DNA of 64,000 nt from Niabella drilacis (GCF_900101395.1 NZ_FMZO01000002.1:62001-126000), one strand, 5' to 3'; shown: positions 26,292-35,866, counted from the stretch's first letter. Program-made: numbers and translations. The notes: a model not told the origin generated them from the letters alone.

Positions 26292-27653
26292 TTACCGGTC
26301 AAATAATAATCGTTGTCCCTTTACAGACTCATTCCACTGCCCCTTTCCATAAACTAAATTTCCGTTGATGAAGGTATGGGTAATGCTTGCCGGAAATTCA
26401 AAGGGAGTGCCTTTGCCATCTATGTCCTCAAAAGGGCTCCAGCCGCATTTGTATAAAATATTTTCTTTTTTTACGGCAAGGGGTGCCTGCATATCTGCAA
26501 TTACCAGGTCGGCCTGGTACCCTTCACGGATATAGCCGCGGTTTTTGACCTGGAAACAGTCGGCTACCGCATGGCTCATTTTTTGCACCACTTTTTCCAG
26601 GCTGATCCTTCCCTGTTTTACATAGTAAAGCATCAGCGGTAAGGAATGCTGTACCAGGGGTACACCGGCATGTGCCTTGAGGTAGGGCTCCTGTTTTTCT
26701 GCAAGGGTGTGCGGGGCATGATCAGTGGCGATCACATCCAGGCGGTCATCCAGCAACGCATTCCAGAGCGCTTCCCGGTTGTGGGGGGCTTTAATAGCGG
26801 GATTGCATTTGATAAAATTACCCTGAACGGTGTAGTCTGCCGCCGTAAAATGCAGGTGGTGCACACAGACTTCGGCCGTGATCCGTTTATCTTTAAGCGG
26901 AAGCATATTGGTGAACAGCTGTAGTTCCTTTTCTGTGCTGATGTGCAGGATATGGAGGCGGGATCCATGTTTTTTGGCCAGCTGCACTGCATAGAAGGAG
27001 GATTCAAAACAGGCTTCTGCGTTCCGGATCACCGGGTGGTCGGCCGCGGTGAGCGTTCTTCCCGATTCAACAGCCGCCTGCATATTGGCTTTAATGATGC
27101 GCTCATCCTCACAGTGTGTGGCGATCAGCATTTCGCTTTCCGCAAACAGCTTTTCCAGTACCAGCGGGTTATCTACCAGCAGGTTGCCTGTACTGGATCC
27201 CATAAAAGCCTTAATGCCACAAATGCGGTCTTTATAGGCGTTGGCAGCCAGTGCATCGGCCGCATTCTGGTTGTTGGTACCTATAAAGAATGAGTAGTTG
27301 GCCAGGGATGTTTGACGCGCTGTTTCATACTTTTCTTCCAGCAGCTCCAGGGTGAAGGCGGGAGGAACAGTGTTGGGCATTTCCATAAAGCTGGTAACGC
27401 CGCCGGCCACCGCAGCCTTGCTTTCTGTATAAATGGTAGCTTTATGGGTCAGCCCGGGCTCACGGAAGTGGACCTGGTCATCGATCACACCCGGAAGGAG
27501 GTATTTCCCTTCCCCGTTTATTTCGGTTGTGCTGCCGTTGAAAGTAATAGCGCCTGCGATCTTTTCTATTTTCTCATCCCGGATCAGCACATCCGCAGCT
27601 ACTGTTTTACCTTCATTTACAACGTTTATGTTCCTGATCAGGAATGTTTGCAT
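26292..27653 (-). CDS. pyrC: Dihydroorotase
   Basis: A 453-residue class I dihydroorotase, the third step of pyrimidine synthesis. Visible active-site elements are IDDQVHFREPGLTHK (residues 57-71), GIKAFMGSS with the likely carboxylated Lys148, His180 (ATHCEDE), His237 (ILHIST) and Asp311 (ATDHAPH). The usual D-x-H-x-H metal motif reads D58-D-Q60-V-H62, so the first His ligand is replaced by Gln. I recall this variant from other Bacteroidota dihydroorotases, so it may not mean loss of activity. Transcribed in the same direction as the MutS-like gene, about 120 bases upstream of it. Confidence 0.9.
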   Translation of the reverse strand: MQTFLIRNINVVNEGKTVAADVLIRDEKIEKIAGAITFNGSTTEINGEGKYLLPGVIDDQVHFREPGLTHKATIYTESKAAVAGGVTSFMEMPNTVPPAFTLELLEEKYETARQTSLANYSFFIGTNNQNAADALAANAYKDRICGIKAFMGSSTGNLLVDNPLVLEKLFAESEMLIATHCEDERIIKANMQAAVESGRTLTAADHPVIRNAEACFESSFYAVQLAKKHGSRLHILHISTEKELQLFTNMLPLKDKRITAEVCVHHLHFTAADYTVQGNFIKCNPAIKAPHNREALWNALLDDRLDVIATDHAPHTLAEKQEPYLKAHAGVPLVQHSLPLMLYYVKQGRISLEKVVQKMSHAVADCFQVKNRGYIREGYQADLVIADMQAPLAVKKENILYKCGWSPFEDIDGKGTPFEFPASITHTFINGNLVYGKGQWNESVKGQRLLFDR

Positions 27654-27758
27654 GGTTTTTGAATTGAGTGCAACAATATAGTAGGTGAAATTTCCCTAAA
27701 ATCGTTCGAAATTAATCATTTGGCGGCAATCCTGTTATAATAAACTTATGGATGGCCT

Positions 27759-27766
27759 TATCTTTG
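27759..27766 (+). promoter_or_regulatory. Candidate -7 promoter box before the 27.8-28.0 kb leader
   Basis: TATCTTTG matches TAnnTTTG exactly. The predicted start (about seven bases downstream) falls at the left arm of the long-range inverted repeat beginning at 27776. No clear TTTG at the -33 position. Confidence 0.4.
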
Positions 27767-27775
27767 CTACTATTA

Positions 27776-27955
27776 GAAGCCGTTTAAAAGCAGATTTAGT
27801 AAAAAAACATTGAGGTATAAAGAAATAACCCGGAGGTCGCAGTTCTAAATGGAGCTTAATTTTTTTATGCCCGCCTGAACGATCATCCGGGCAGGTTTTT
27901 TGAAGCCTTTAATGTTTATTACGCGTTTTTTATGAATTGAATTTTAAACGGCTTC
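27776..27955 (+). ncRNA. Candidate structured leader or small RNA (about 180 bases) with alternative hairpins
   Basis: GAAGCCGTTTAAAA (27776-27789) and its perfect reverse complement (27942-27955) would pair the ends of a 180-base RNA. Inside, CCCGGA (27829-27834) can pair with TCCGGG (27886-27891). Alternatively TGCCCG (27868-27873) pairs with CGGGCA (27888-27893), followed by GGTTTTTT, which resembles an intrinsic terminator. The two pairings are mutually exclusive, as in an attenuator. No known RNA family was recognised. It could be the leader of the outer-membrane protein gene starting at 27996 or a free RNA. Confidence 0.4.
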
Positions 27956-27995
27956 ACCGGCTGGAAAGAAATCATTAAACCATTATCTGATTTTT

Positions 27996-29708
27996 ATGCA
28001 AATCAAAAATCTCCTGAAGCTTGCTTTGATCCTGCTGCCTTTTTATGGAAGTGCGCAAACTGATAACATTGAATTGAGCGACAAGCAGAACCGGCTGATC
28101 GACCGGTTGGATATCAAGCTCCGGGGCGATTCTGTATTGCAGTTCACCACCGTAAAACCCTATGGCCGCAAGCGCGCAACAGAGCGGGTGGAGCGGATCG
28201 ATTCATTGGATAAAGCCGGGGGGCTGGAGGGTGTACTGACCCCCATCGACCGGTATAATATCCGGAGCATGATGATGAATAACTCGGACTGGACCACGAA
28301 CTATGCCGACTCTTTTCACCGGAAGCCCATCCTGGGCGCTTTTTTTAAGAATCCTGCGCATCTGTATTCGGTAGATAAACGTGATCAGTACAGCCTGATC
28401 ATAGATCCTGTGATCAATTTTGAACTGGGTAAAGCTACGGGTACCAAAACCTTTGTGAATACACGAGGGGTCCGTTTTCGCGGGCAGATCGATCAGCGGG
28501 TAGGTTATTACCTGTATTTCTCCGAGAACCAGGAGCGGGATCCCCTGTATGTGCAGGATTACAATAAAGCGCATGTGAGTGTACCGGGCATTGGCTATTA
28601 CAAGGGATTTAAAGGAGATGGATTTGACTACTGGGATGTACGCGGCGGCGTAACCTTTCATGCCGGGAAGTATATCGATTTCCAGATCGCTCATGATAAA
28701 TTTTTCATCGGCGATGGCTACCGCACGCTTTACATCAGTGATTTCAGCGCTCCCTACCCATTCTTAAAACTGGGTGTGCAGGCCGGGAACTTCCAGCTGA
28801 CATCCGTGGCCGCGCAAACGATCGCCCCGTTTGATAATTCATACTTCGGCAGTGACTCCACCCGCCCGCGGAACTACATGATGTTCCACTACCTTACCTG
28901 GCAGCCTACCAACTGGCTGAAGCTGGGCTTTTTTGAAAGCACCATGTACAACAGCAAAAAGAATGGCGGATTACAGGTAGGCTATCTGAACCCATCGATG
29001 TTTAACCGGGCGTATTCCTCGTATACAGGTAACAGCGCCAAATCCAGCATCGGGCTGGATGTGAAGGCTAATTTTGCAAAACATTTCCAGGCCTACGGGC
29101 AATGGCTGATCAATGAATTTGTGGTAAGCAAAGCGTTTAAGTCGGGTGGACCCTGGGTAAATAAATTTGGTTACCAGGTCGGGGCCAAATATGCCGATGC
29201 CTTTACTATCAGGAACCTGGACCTGCAGGTTGAAGGCAATTTTGTGCGTCCGTTTACCTACACGGATAAATGGGCCCAGAATAATTTCATACATTATAAC
29301 CAGCCTCTGGCACATCCGCTGGGGGCCAACTTCAGGGAGTTTGTCGGGATCGCCAACTATCAGCCGCTTCCACGCCTGTACCTGAAAGCGATGCTGGTAC
29401 TCTATAACAAAGGGCTGGATACTACCAATTATAATACCGCCTGGGCTTCTCCAAGTTATGGGGGGGATCTTTTCCGGAATTATTCGGACGGCCGTGAACA
29501 GGAAGACGGATATTATATCGGAGGCGGGATCAGCAACAAGGCTATGATCGGCTCACTGACGGTTTCCTATGAGATCCTGCAAAACCTGTTTTTTGACGTA
29601 ACGGGTATGTATCGTAAGTACCAGGTAGCAACAGTGCCGGATAATACCACCAAATGGCTCTCCGTTGGGTTGCGGTGGAATATGGCACGCCGCGATTTTG
29701 TATTCTAA
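27996..29708 (+). CDS. Outer-membrane beta-barrel protein, RemB/Wzi-like
   Basis: A 570-residue protein with a signal peptide (about residues 1-20, ending YGSAQ) and a long run of alternating aromatic/hydrophobic strands typical of a barrel, ending in NMARRDFVF with C-terminal Phe. The region VRFRGQIDQRVGYYLYFSEN and SIGLDVKANFAKHFQAYGQW resemble Bacteroidota outer-membrane proteins annotated as capsule-assembly Wzi-like or gliding-motility RemB-like. Both names are family-level guesses. It stands alone on the plus strand after a leader with a possible attenuator. Confidence 0.65.
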   Translation: MQIKNLLKLALILLPFYGSAQTDNIELSDKQNRLIDRLDIKLRGDSVLQFTTVKPYGRKRATERVERIDSLDKAGGLEGVLTPIDRYNIRSMMMNNSDWTTNYADSFHRKPILGAFFKNPAHLYSVDKRDQYSLIIDPVINFELGKATGTKTFVNTRGVRFRGQIDQRVGYYLYFSENQERDPLYVQDYNKAHVSVPGIGYYKGFKGDGFDYWDVRGGVTFHAGKYIDFQIAHDKFFIGDGYRTLYISDFSAPYPFLKLGVQAGNFQLTSVAAQTIAPFDNSYFGSDSTRPRNYMMFHYLTWQPTNWLKLGFFESTMYNSKKNGGLQVGYLNPSMFNRAYSSYTGNSAKSSIGLDVKANFAKHFQAYGQWLINEFVVSKAFKSGGPWVNKFGYQVGAKYADAFTIRNLDLQVEGNFVRPFTYTDKWAQNNFIHYNQPLAHPLGANFREFVGIANYQPLPRLYLKAMLVLYNKGLDTTNYNTAWASPSYGGDLFRNYSDGREQEDGYYIGGGISNKAMIGSLTVSYEILQNLFFDVTGMYRKYQVATVPDNTTKWLSVGLRWNMARRDFVF

Positions 29709-29883
29709 CCCGCAGGTACCAGGGGTAACGGGCCGGGCTCAATATTGGCCGGTGGGGCTGATGGAATGCCGCCGAACGGAGCGCCGGCGCGGCTTTTGCG
29801 CAACCAGCAGGAGATCAGAGAAAAGAAGTTTTGCATCGGGTTTTTTAGCAAAACGATTTGCCGGATTCATATTATCTTGAGTT

Positions 29884-30483
29884 ATGAGAATACTCTTGCT
29901 GGCGATTGTTTGGTTTGGGATGCTTCCCGTGAGGGCGCAAACTGCTGAGATCCGGTGGTCGCCATCGCGTGTATTGCGTGTATCAGATTTTGCGATCGTA
30001 AAAGCAGGCCGCCCGCGCCCGCCCAGCCTGGGCCGCAATATGGCCGTAACCCGTACCGGGTTTGTTTATTCCATTACCCGGGGCTCCGGCACCGGTAAAG
30101 GAACGGTGATGATCCGCATTTACGCGCAGATGGATCCTGCACATTCCTTTATCCTGGAAAAAGTGATAAAAGGAGACGCTGCAGACCGCGCATACCTGTT
30201 CAATCATGAACAAAAGCACTTTGATATTTCGGAGATCTATGCCCGGGAGCTATCGCGCTTTTTGCGGACACAGTCACGGGGCAACCCAACAATGGACCAC
30301 ATCACCAAAGAAGCAAACCGGCTGTTTACGGAGCTTAATGCTTTTCAAAAAAAGTACGATGCTGCAACCAATAATGGCCGCAACAAAGCAATGCAGGCAC
30401 ACTGGAACGCTATTATTGCGCAGCGGCTAAAGGCGCTGGAATCCTATGCTGCAAAGGATTATATGCTTTCTGGGTACCGCTGA
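29884..30483 (+). CDS. Secreted DUF922-like putative zinc protease
   Basis: A 199-residue protein with a signal peptide (MRILLLAIVWFGMLPVRAQ). It carries FNHEQKHFDISEIYARELSR, an H-E-x-x-H-like variant (HEQKHFD) as found in DUF922 proteins, which are thought to be metal-dependent peptidases. The rest is helical. No substrate is suggested by the neighbours. It is convergent with the small membrane-protein gene, whose stop lies seven bases away. Confidence 0.65.
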   Translation: MRILLLAIVWFGMLPVRAQTAEIRWSPSRVLRVSDFAIVKAGRPRPPSLGRNMAVTRTGFVYSITRGSGTGKGTVMIRIYAQMDPAHSFILEKVIKGDAADRAYLFNHEQKHFDISEIYARELSRFLRTQSRGNPTMDHITKEANRLFTELNAFQKKYDAATNNGRNKAMQAHWNAIIAQRLKALESYAAKDYMLSGYR

Positions 30484-30490
30484 TGCGGGG

Positions 30491-30922
30491 TTAAAAGATA
30501 GACCCGGGCTGGCTGGAGCCTGCCAGGGCCATGTTCAGATCAGTATGGAATTGCTCAAACTTTTGTTTATTGGCCGATTTGTAAAGGGCCTTTATCAGGA
30601 GGAATAGCAGGATAAAGCCCAGTCCTCCAACACCGCCTATTACCGGTACTCCAAGGATCAATGTAAAGATCAGTGAAATGATAAGGACGCTTGCCACGAG
30701 GGCTGCAATGGTAATGAGAACGGGAGGAATAAAGTCGGTAATGATCAGGGTATTATTTTTTACAGGCCGTACAATATGCTTCATATTACCAGAGGGGAGG
30801 ATCAGGTGCTGCGGGCCGAAGAGGTTAAAAACAGCTTTCCTGATTTTAGCGCCGGGATAGTGGGGCAACAGATGATCGAACAGAGATTCCAGTGTTTTCC
30901 CGGTGGGGTTGGCAATTTTCAT
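30491..30922 (-). CDS. Small membrane protein of unknown function
   Basis: A 143-residue protein with a soluble N-terminal part (residues 1-65, including SLFDHLLPHYPGAKI) and two or three hydrophobic segments at about 66-112 (FIPPVLITIAALVASVLIIS and a Gly-rich second helix). The short tail is charged. No family recognised. It stands alone on the minus strand; 140 bases separate it from the cystathionine beta-synthase gene end. Confidence 0.65.
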   Translation of the reverse strand: MKIANPTGKTLESLFDHLLPHYPGAKIRKAVFNLFGPQHLILPSGNMKHIVRPVKNNTLIITDFIPPVLITIAALVASVLIISLIFTLILGVPVIGGVGGLGFILLFLLIKALYKSANKQKFEQFHTDLNMALAGSSQPGSIF

Positions 30923-31060
30923 ACAAAGTGATTTTTAATTTTGATGCCAAAGGTAGGGGTTTCCCGTTAAGGTTTTGGGTTAGCGCTTTAAAGTTTGAGG
31001 ATGACCCCGTTGTTATACATCCTGTTGCCTGCTTATTTTCATCTTATAAAAGTACCGTAT

Positions 31061-32419
31061 TTATTTGGCCACACTCTGCACAATGTCGTACTTGGTAACA
31101 ATATGATAATTCCCTGCTTCATCCTGCGCCAGCACAGCTCCGTTTGCCTTGCTGATGAGCGATCCGATGCGCTCTACCGGTGTATCGAAGGCCACGATGG
31201 GGTAGGCGGGCTCCAGGATGTTCTGCAGACTTTCGTTTTTAATGTTCGGATCCGAAAAGATCTTCTGGAACAGGCCCCCTTCGCTTACCGCGCCCACAAC
31301 GGCTCCATTGTCCATCACCGGTATATGCTCGATATCATATTTGCGCATCAGCTCAACGGCCTCAGATACGGCGGCGGTTGAAGGTATGGTCACCAGCTGC
31401 CGGTTTTTGCGGCTGCTGATAATGTCCTTAAATGTTTTTACTTCCAGGAAGCCGCGTTCCATCATCCACTGGTCGTTATAGATCTTGGCTACATACCGGC
31501 TGCCATGGTCATGGAAGATGCATACCACAAGATCGTCTTTGGTCAGGCTGTCTTTTAACTGTAACAGTCCCTTGATACAGCTCCCGGCGCTGTACCCGCA
31601 AAACAGTCCTTCTTCTTTCGCCAGCTTCCGGGCCATTACGGCGCCATCTTTATCAGTTACCTGGGTGAAGGCGTCGATCACGCTCATGTCGTAGTTCTTC
31701 GGTACAAAGTCTTCGCCAAACCCTTCACTGAAGTAGGGATATACTTCATTCAGATCCTCTTCCCCCGTATTAAAATACTTGGTCAGGAGCGATCCGTAAG
31801 CGTCTACGGCCCATACCCTGATGTTGGGATTTTGCTCCTTCAGGTATTTTGCCGTACCGGTTATGGTGCCACCCGTTCCGGCTGTGCATACGAGATGGGT
31901 GATCTTTCCCTCCGTCTGCCGCCATATTTCAGGCCCCGTGGTTTCATAGTGCGCCTGGCGGTTGGCCAGGTTATCATACTGGTTCATATGATAAGCGTTG
32001 GGTGTTTCCTTTGCCAGGCGCGCTGCAACGCTGTAATAGCTCTGCGGATCTTCCGGTTCCACGTTGGTGGGGCACACGATCACTTCGGCACCCATGGCCT
32101 TCAGCACGTCTGCCTTTTCCTTGGATTGTTTGTCTGTGGTAACAAAAATACATTTGTACCCTTTTACGATGGCACCCAGGGCCAGTCCCATCCCTGTATT
32201 GCCGCTGGTGCCTTCAATGATGGTTCCTCCGGGTTTTAAATGACCTTCAGCTTCTGCCACTTCGATCATCTTAATAGCCATACGGTCCTTAATGCTGTTG
32301 CCGGGATTAAAATAATCTACTTTGGCAACCACGGTGCAGGGTAATGCTTTTGTGATCCGGTTCAGGCGGATTAAAGGCGTATTGCCAATGGTTTCCAGTA
32401 TATTATTTTTAATCTCCAT
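31061..32419 (-). CDS. Cystathionine beta-synthase (PLP domain plus two CBS domains)
   Basis: A 452-residue fold-type II PLP enzyme. The PLP Lys is in NPGNSIKDRMA (Lys44) and the substrate loop is EGTSGNTGMGLALGA. The phosphate-binding loop is CTAGTGGTITGTAKYLK. Residues of about 335-450 form two CBS domains (IPVMDNGAVVGAVSEGGLFQ). The domain layout is that of cystathionine beta-synthase rather than plain cysteine synthase, which lacks the CBS pair. With the S-box-controlled trans-sulfuration enzyme at 1912-3081 it would connect homocysteine and cysteine. The stop of the S41 protease gene lies two bases upstream of its start, so the two may be co-transcribed. Confidence 0.9.
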   Translation of the reverse strand: MEIKNNILETIGNTPLIRLNRITKALPCTVVAKVDYFNPGNSIKDRMAIKMIEVAEAEGHLKPGGTIIEGTSGNTGMGLALGAIVKGYKCIFVTTDKQSKEKADVLKAMGAEVIVCPTNVEPEDPQSYYSVAARLAKETPNAYHMNQYDNLANRQAHYETTGPEIWRQTEGKITHLVCTAGTGGTITGTAKYLKEQNPNIRVWAVDAYGSLLTKYFNTGEEDLNEVYPYFSEGFGEDFVPKNYDMSVIDAFTQVTDKDGAVMARKLAKEEGLFCGYSAGSCIKGLLQLKDSLTKDDLVVCIFHDHGSRYVAKIYNDQWMMERGFLEVKTFKDIISSRKNRQLVTIPSTAAVSEAVELMRKYDIEHIPVMDNGAVVGAVSEGGLFQKIFSDPNIKNESLQNILEPAYPIVAFDTPVERIGSLISKANGAVLAQDEAGNYHIVTKYDIVQSVAK

Positions 32420-32420
32420 C

Positions 32421-34010
32421 TTATTTTGTTTTTAAATGATCAACGGCTTTCAGTACCATGGAGTCGGTCAGGTTAAGGATCTGGTAATACCCGGAATCCC
32501 TCCATTTGAAACGGGCAAGGTAGGCTTCCATCCGGTTGGATACCCGCAGCTTTTCAGCCTCCGGAATATGGGTTAAATTTACAGTATCTTTTTGAGCCCG
32601 GGTTACAAACAGCGGCCACATGGTTTTTCCGGGGTCAAAATCCTGGGAAAAAGAGCGGGGCGATGTATAGGGCTCCATTACTTTTTGATGATCGAGGTAA
32701 TAATGGAATACGAAATCTGTAACGGCTCCATTAAAAAATAAGCGGTTAACCTCCTTGGAGATCCGCGAGGTATCCAGGCCTACAAAGATATCGGGCATAA
32801 TGCCTCCGCCTCCGTAAAGGATGCGCCCCGAAGGGGTTTTATATTGCTTGCCGTTGTTGACCTTATTGCTGTCTGCAAAATAAGCCTGGCCGTTGGCATA
32901 CCGTTCCCAGATATCATCCATATACACTTTCTTCCCTTTATTGTAAGGGCGCTGGATGCTTCTGCCCAGCGGCGTGTAATAGCGGGATACGGTCAGTTTT
33001 AATGCGGCGCCGTCGCTCAGCGGAAAGATCTCCTGCACCAGCCCCTTGCCAAAAGTTCTGCGGCCAATGATGGTAGCACGGTCCCAGTCCTGCAGGGCAC
33101 CGGTCAGGATCTCACTGGCACTTGCCGACAGCTCATCTACCAGCACTGTCAGCTGGCCGGTCTCAAAAACTCCCGGCCGTTTGCAGCGGTACTCTTTTTT
33201 GGGGCTGTTGGTTCCTTGTGTAAAGACCACCAGCTTATCACCGCTCAGGAATTCATCGGCGATCTGGATGGCCTGGTCCATATAGCCGCCGCCATTGCCC
33301 CGCAGATCCAGTACCAGTTCCGTGAGGCCCTGTTTTTTTAGTTGCTCCATCGCTTCCATAAACTCGCGGTAGGTATTGGAGCCGAATTTATCCAGCTTGA
33401 TATAACCCGCCTTCTGATCGATCATATAGGATGCAACCAGTGTAGGTGTGGGAATATTATTGCGGACCACCGGAACGGTAAGCAGGGCTTTGTTGCGCAG
33501 GATCTGGAGATTTACGGTTGTGCCTTTTTCGCCCCGGATCAGGTTGCGGACCGTGGCGCTGGTCGTTTTTTTACCGGCCAGCAGGGAGTCGTTTACCCGG
33601 ATGATCTGGTCGCCTATTTTAAGCCCGGCCTTTTCGCTGGGGCCGTCCTTTAATACGTAAGTGATGTTTACAGTGTCCCGGATCTGGTTGTACTCAACCC
33701 CGATGCCTTCAAACTTCCCTGAAAGCTCTTCGTTGGCTTCCTTCAGATCAATGGGGGGCAGGTATATGGAGTGTGGGTCCAGCTCATTCATCATTTCCCG
33801 GATTGCGTTGGCCTCCAGGGTGTCGATCTTTACAGAATCGACATACTTTTGGCGGATGATCTCCAGCGCTTCTTCCAGTGAGGTGCTGCGGCCGGATTTT
33901 GCAAAACCTCCATTGGGTTGTGCTCCCCGCAGTTTATAACCGATAAACATTCCAATAATCATTACCAGGGAGAATAACAAGGGCAGCCAGACCTCAAATT
34001 TCTTTTTCAT
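32421..34010 (-). CDS. S41-family C-terminal processing peptidase (CtpA-like)
   Basis: A 529-residue protease. An N-terminal membrane anchor (residues 7-27) is followed by a helical domain and a PDZ domain (about 90-175, YVLKDGPSEKAGLKIGDQII). The S41 core follows, with LVLDLRGNGGGYMDQAIQIA and the catalytic Ser in ELSASASEILTGAL, and a Lys in RRTFGKGLVQEIFPL. Such proteases act in the periplasm on exported proteins. The extra C-terminal part after the S41 core is common in Bacteroidota homologues. Confidence 0.9.
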   Translation of the reverse strand: MKKKFEVWLPLLFSLVMIIGMFIGYKLRGAQPNGGFAKSGRSTSLEEALEIIRQKYVDSVKIDTLEANAIREMMNELDPHSIYLPPIDLKEANEELSGKFEGIGVEYNQIRDTVNITYVLKDGPSEKAGLKIGDQIIRVNDSLLAGKKTTSATVRNLIRGEKGTTVNLQILRNKALLTVPVVRNNIPTPTLVASYMIDQKAGYIKLDKFGSNTYREFMEAMEQLKKQGLTELVLDLRGNGGGYMDQAIQIADEFLSGDKLVVFTQGTNSPKKEYRCKRPGVFETGQLTVLVDELSASASEILTGALQDWDRATIIGRRTFGKGLVQEIFPLSDGAALKLTVSRYYTPLGRSIQRPYNKGKKVYMDDIWERYANGQAYFADSNKVNNGKQYKTPSGRILYGGGGIMPDIFVGLDTSRISKEVNRLFFNGAVTDFVFHYYLDHQKVMEPYTSPRSFSQDFDPGKTMWPLFVTRAQKDTVNLTHIPEAEKLRVSNRMEAYLARFKWRDSGYYQILNLTDSMVLKAVDHLKTK

Positions 34011-34167
34011 TCGTATGATTTATGCCAGGTCTGCAAAATAGCCAATCTTTACTGTTTATTTTAGAAATCAAATCATTTTCTGATTATTTTATAAATAAGC
34101 TATTTTTGATACGTATATCGGGGAGGAAAGCTCTCCTGGTAACGATCAGTACTAAACTCCTGTCCAA

Positions 34168-35010
34168 ATGTCAAAAGTGCAACTTATCGCAGATGCGGGG
34201 TCTACGAAGGTAGAATGGTGTCTTCTAAACAACGGGAAAACGAAAACAGTTCTGACCAGCGGGGTGAGCCCTTATTTTTTGAACGGTGACCAGATCGTAA
34301 CATTGCTGGAAACAGCGCTGCTTCCGAAGCTGAAAAATGTGGTCATCGAAGAGGTCTTTTACTACGGAACCGGTTGCCTGAACCCGGATAACCGGAAAAT
34401 GGTGCAGAAAAGCCTGCGCCGTTTGTTCAGGGAGGCAAAAATACAGGTATGGCATGATGTGGAGGGCGCTGCCCGCGGGCTCTGCGGCCGCACCAAAGGC
34501 ATTGCCTGCATCCTGGGCACAGGCGCCAGCGCCTGTTATTACGACGGGCGAAAAATTCAGAAGAACAGTCCCGGCCTGGGCTATGTGCTGGGCGATGAGG
34601 GAAGCGGGGCCTACCTGGGCCGGAAAGTGATCCAGTACTTTCTCTACAATACATTTGATGAGGACCTGCGTGCCCGCTTTGATGCCGCCTATGTGACCAA
34701 CGCTACCGAAATACTGGAGCGGGTATACAAGCAACCCCTGCCGAACCGGTACCTGGCCAGCTTTGCAAAGTTCCTGGCAGACAACCGGGGGCATTATATG
34801 GTGGAGAATATTATTGAAGATGGTTTAAATGATTTCTTTTTTACGCACCTTTGCAAATTCCAGGAAGCCTGGAAATACCCGATCAGCTTCGTTGGAAGTA
34901 TTGCATTTGGTTTTAAAGATGTATTAAAGGAACTTTGCAGCAGCTACAGTTTTGAGCTGGGTAAGGTGCTTCAAAAGCCTATGAAGGGGCTTATTGAGTA
35001 TCATTCCTGA
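34168..35010 (+). CDS. BadF/NAGK-type amino-sugar kinase
   Basis: A 280-residue ASKHA-fold kinase. The phosphate-1 motif is LIADAGSTKVEWCLL, then GIACILGTGASACYYDGRKI (phosphate 2) and LGYVLGDEGSGAYLGRKVI. The family phosphorylates N-acetylglucosamine or N-acetylmuramic acid (NAGK, MurK). With the MurQ etherase gene directly downstream, a role in peptidoglycan amino-sugar recycling is likely: making the 6-phosphate that MurQ cleaves. Specificity for GlcNAc or MurNAc cannot be told. Confidence 0.85.
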   Translation: MSKVQLIADAGSTKVEWCLLNNGKTKTVLTSGVSPYFLNGDQIVTLLETALLPKLKNVVIEEVFYYGTGCLNPDNRKMVQKSLRRLFREAKIQVWHDVEGAARGLCGRTKGIACILGTGASACYYDGRKIQKNSPGLGYVLGDEGSGAYLGRKVIQYFLYNTFDEDLRARFDAAYVTNATEILERVYKQPLPNRYLASFAKFLADNRGHYMVENIIEDGLNDFFFTHLCKFQEAWKYPISFVGSIAFGFKDVLKELCSSYSFELGKVLQKPMKGLIEYHS

Positions 35011-35038
35011 AAATTTTAAAAAGAAATTAATCGGCTAT

Positions 35039-35866
35039 ATGGCAGGAGAAAAGATTACGGAGCAGGCCAGCAGATATGATCACCTTGAAAAAATGTCCGT
35101 ACAGGAATTGCTGACCTCTATAAACAGTGAAGACCAGGCGGTGCCCTTAGCCGTGCAGAAGGTGATCCCCGATATAGAAAGACTGATTGAGGCGATCGTT
35201 GAAAATATGATTGGCGGCGGACGCCTGTTTTATATTGGTGCCGGCACCAGCGGGCGCCTGGGTATTTTGGATGCCAGTGAGATACCGCCTACTTACGGGT
35301 TACCGGCAGGTGTCGTTATTGGTATTATTGCCGGTGGCTGGAAAGCCATTACCACTCCTGTTGAAAATGCGGAAGATGACGAAGAGCAGGGCTGGAAAGA
35401 CCTGGAAGCGCATGGCGTGAATGAAAAAGATGTGGTGGTAGGGGTTGCCGCCAGCGGCTCAACGCCCTATGTGATCGGTGCTTTGCGCGAATGTCAGAAA
35501 AGGGGGATCGTTACCGGCAGCATCAGCTCTAACCCTAATGCACTGGTAAGCGCTGTTGCCGACTACCCGGTGGAGGTGATCGTGGGGCCTGAATTTGTTA
35601 CCGGCAGTACCCGGATGAAAAGCGGTACCGCGCAAAAGCTGGTGCTGAACATGATCTCCACAACCGTAATGATCCAGCTGGGAAGAGTAGAAGGGAACCG
35701 GATGGTGAACATGCAGCTTACAAACGAGAAGCTGGTAGACCGGGGTACAAAAATGGTAATGGAAAAAACCGGGTTGCAGGATTATGAGCGGGCCAAACAG
35801 CTGTTGCTGGAAAACAAAAGTGTAAAGAATGCCGTAATGGCCTATAGCCGGGCAGAGCTGCACTAA
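35039..35866 (+). CDS. murQ: N-acetylmuramic acid 6-phosphate etherase
   Basis: A 275-residue SIS-domain protein with the MurQ signature: ITEQASRYDHLEKMSVQELL at the start, FYIGAGTSGRLGILDASEIP, GVAASGSTPYVIGAL and GSTRMKSGTAQKLVLNMIST. It cleaves the lactyl ether of MurNAc-6-phosphate, giving GlcNAc-6-phosphate. The ATG at 35039 is preferred over a TTG at 34994 because homologues begin here; it lies 28 bases after the kinase stop. The two genes form a cell-wall recycling pair closed by the terminator at 35887-35914. Confidence 0.95.
   Translation: MAGEKITEQASRYDHLEKMSVQELLTSINSEDQAVPLAVQKVIPDIERLIEAIVENMIGGGRLFYIGAGTSGRLGILDASEIPPTYGLPAGVVIGIIAGGWKAITTPVENAEDDEEQGWKDLEAHGVNEKDVVVGVAASGSTPYVIGALRECQKRGIVTGSISSNPNALVSAVADYPVEVIVGPEFVTGSTRMKSGTAQKLVLNMISTTVMIQLGRVEGNRMVNMQLTNEKLVDRGTKMVMEKTGLQDYERAKQLLLENKSVKNAVMAYSRAELH

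Noticed and set aside
34994-35038. TTG start of murQ overlapping the kinase gene
   Set aside because: The ATG at 35039 matches the conserved MurQ start and leaves a normal gap.
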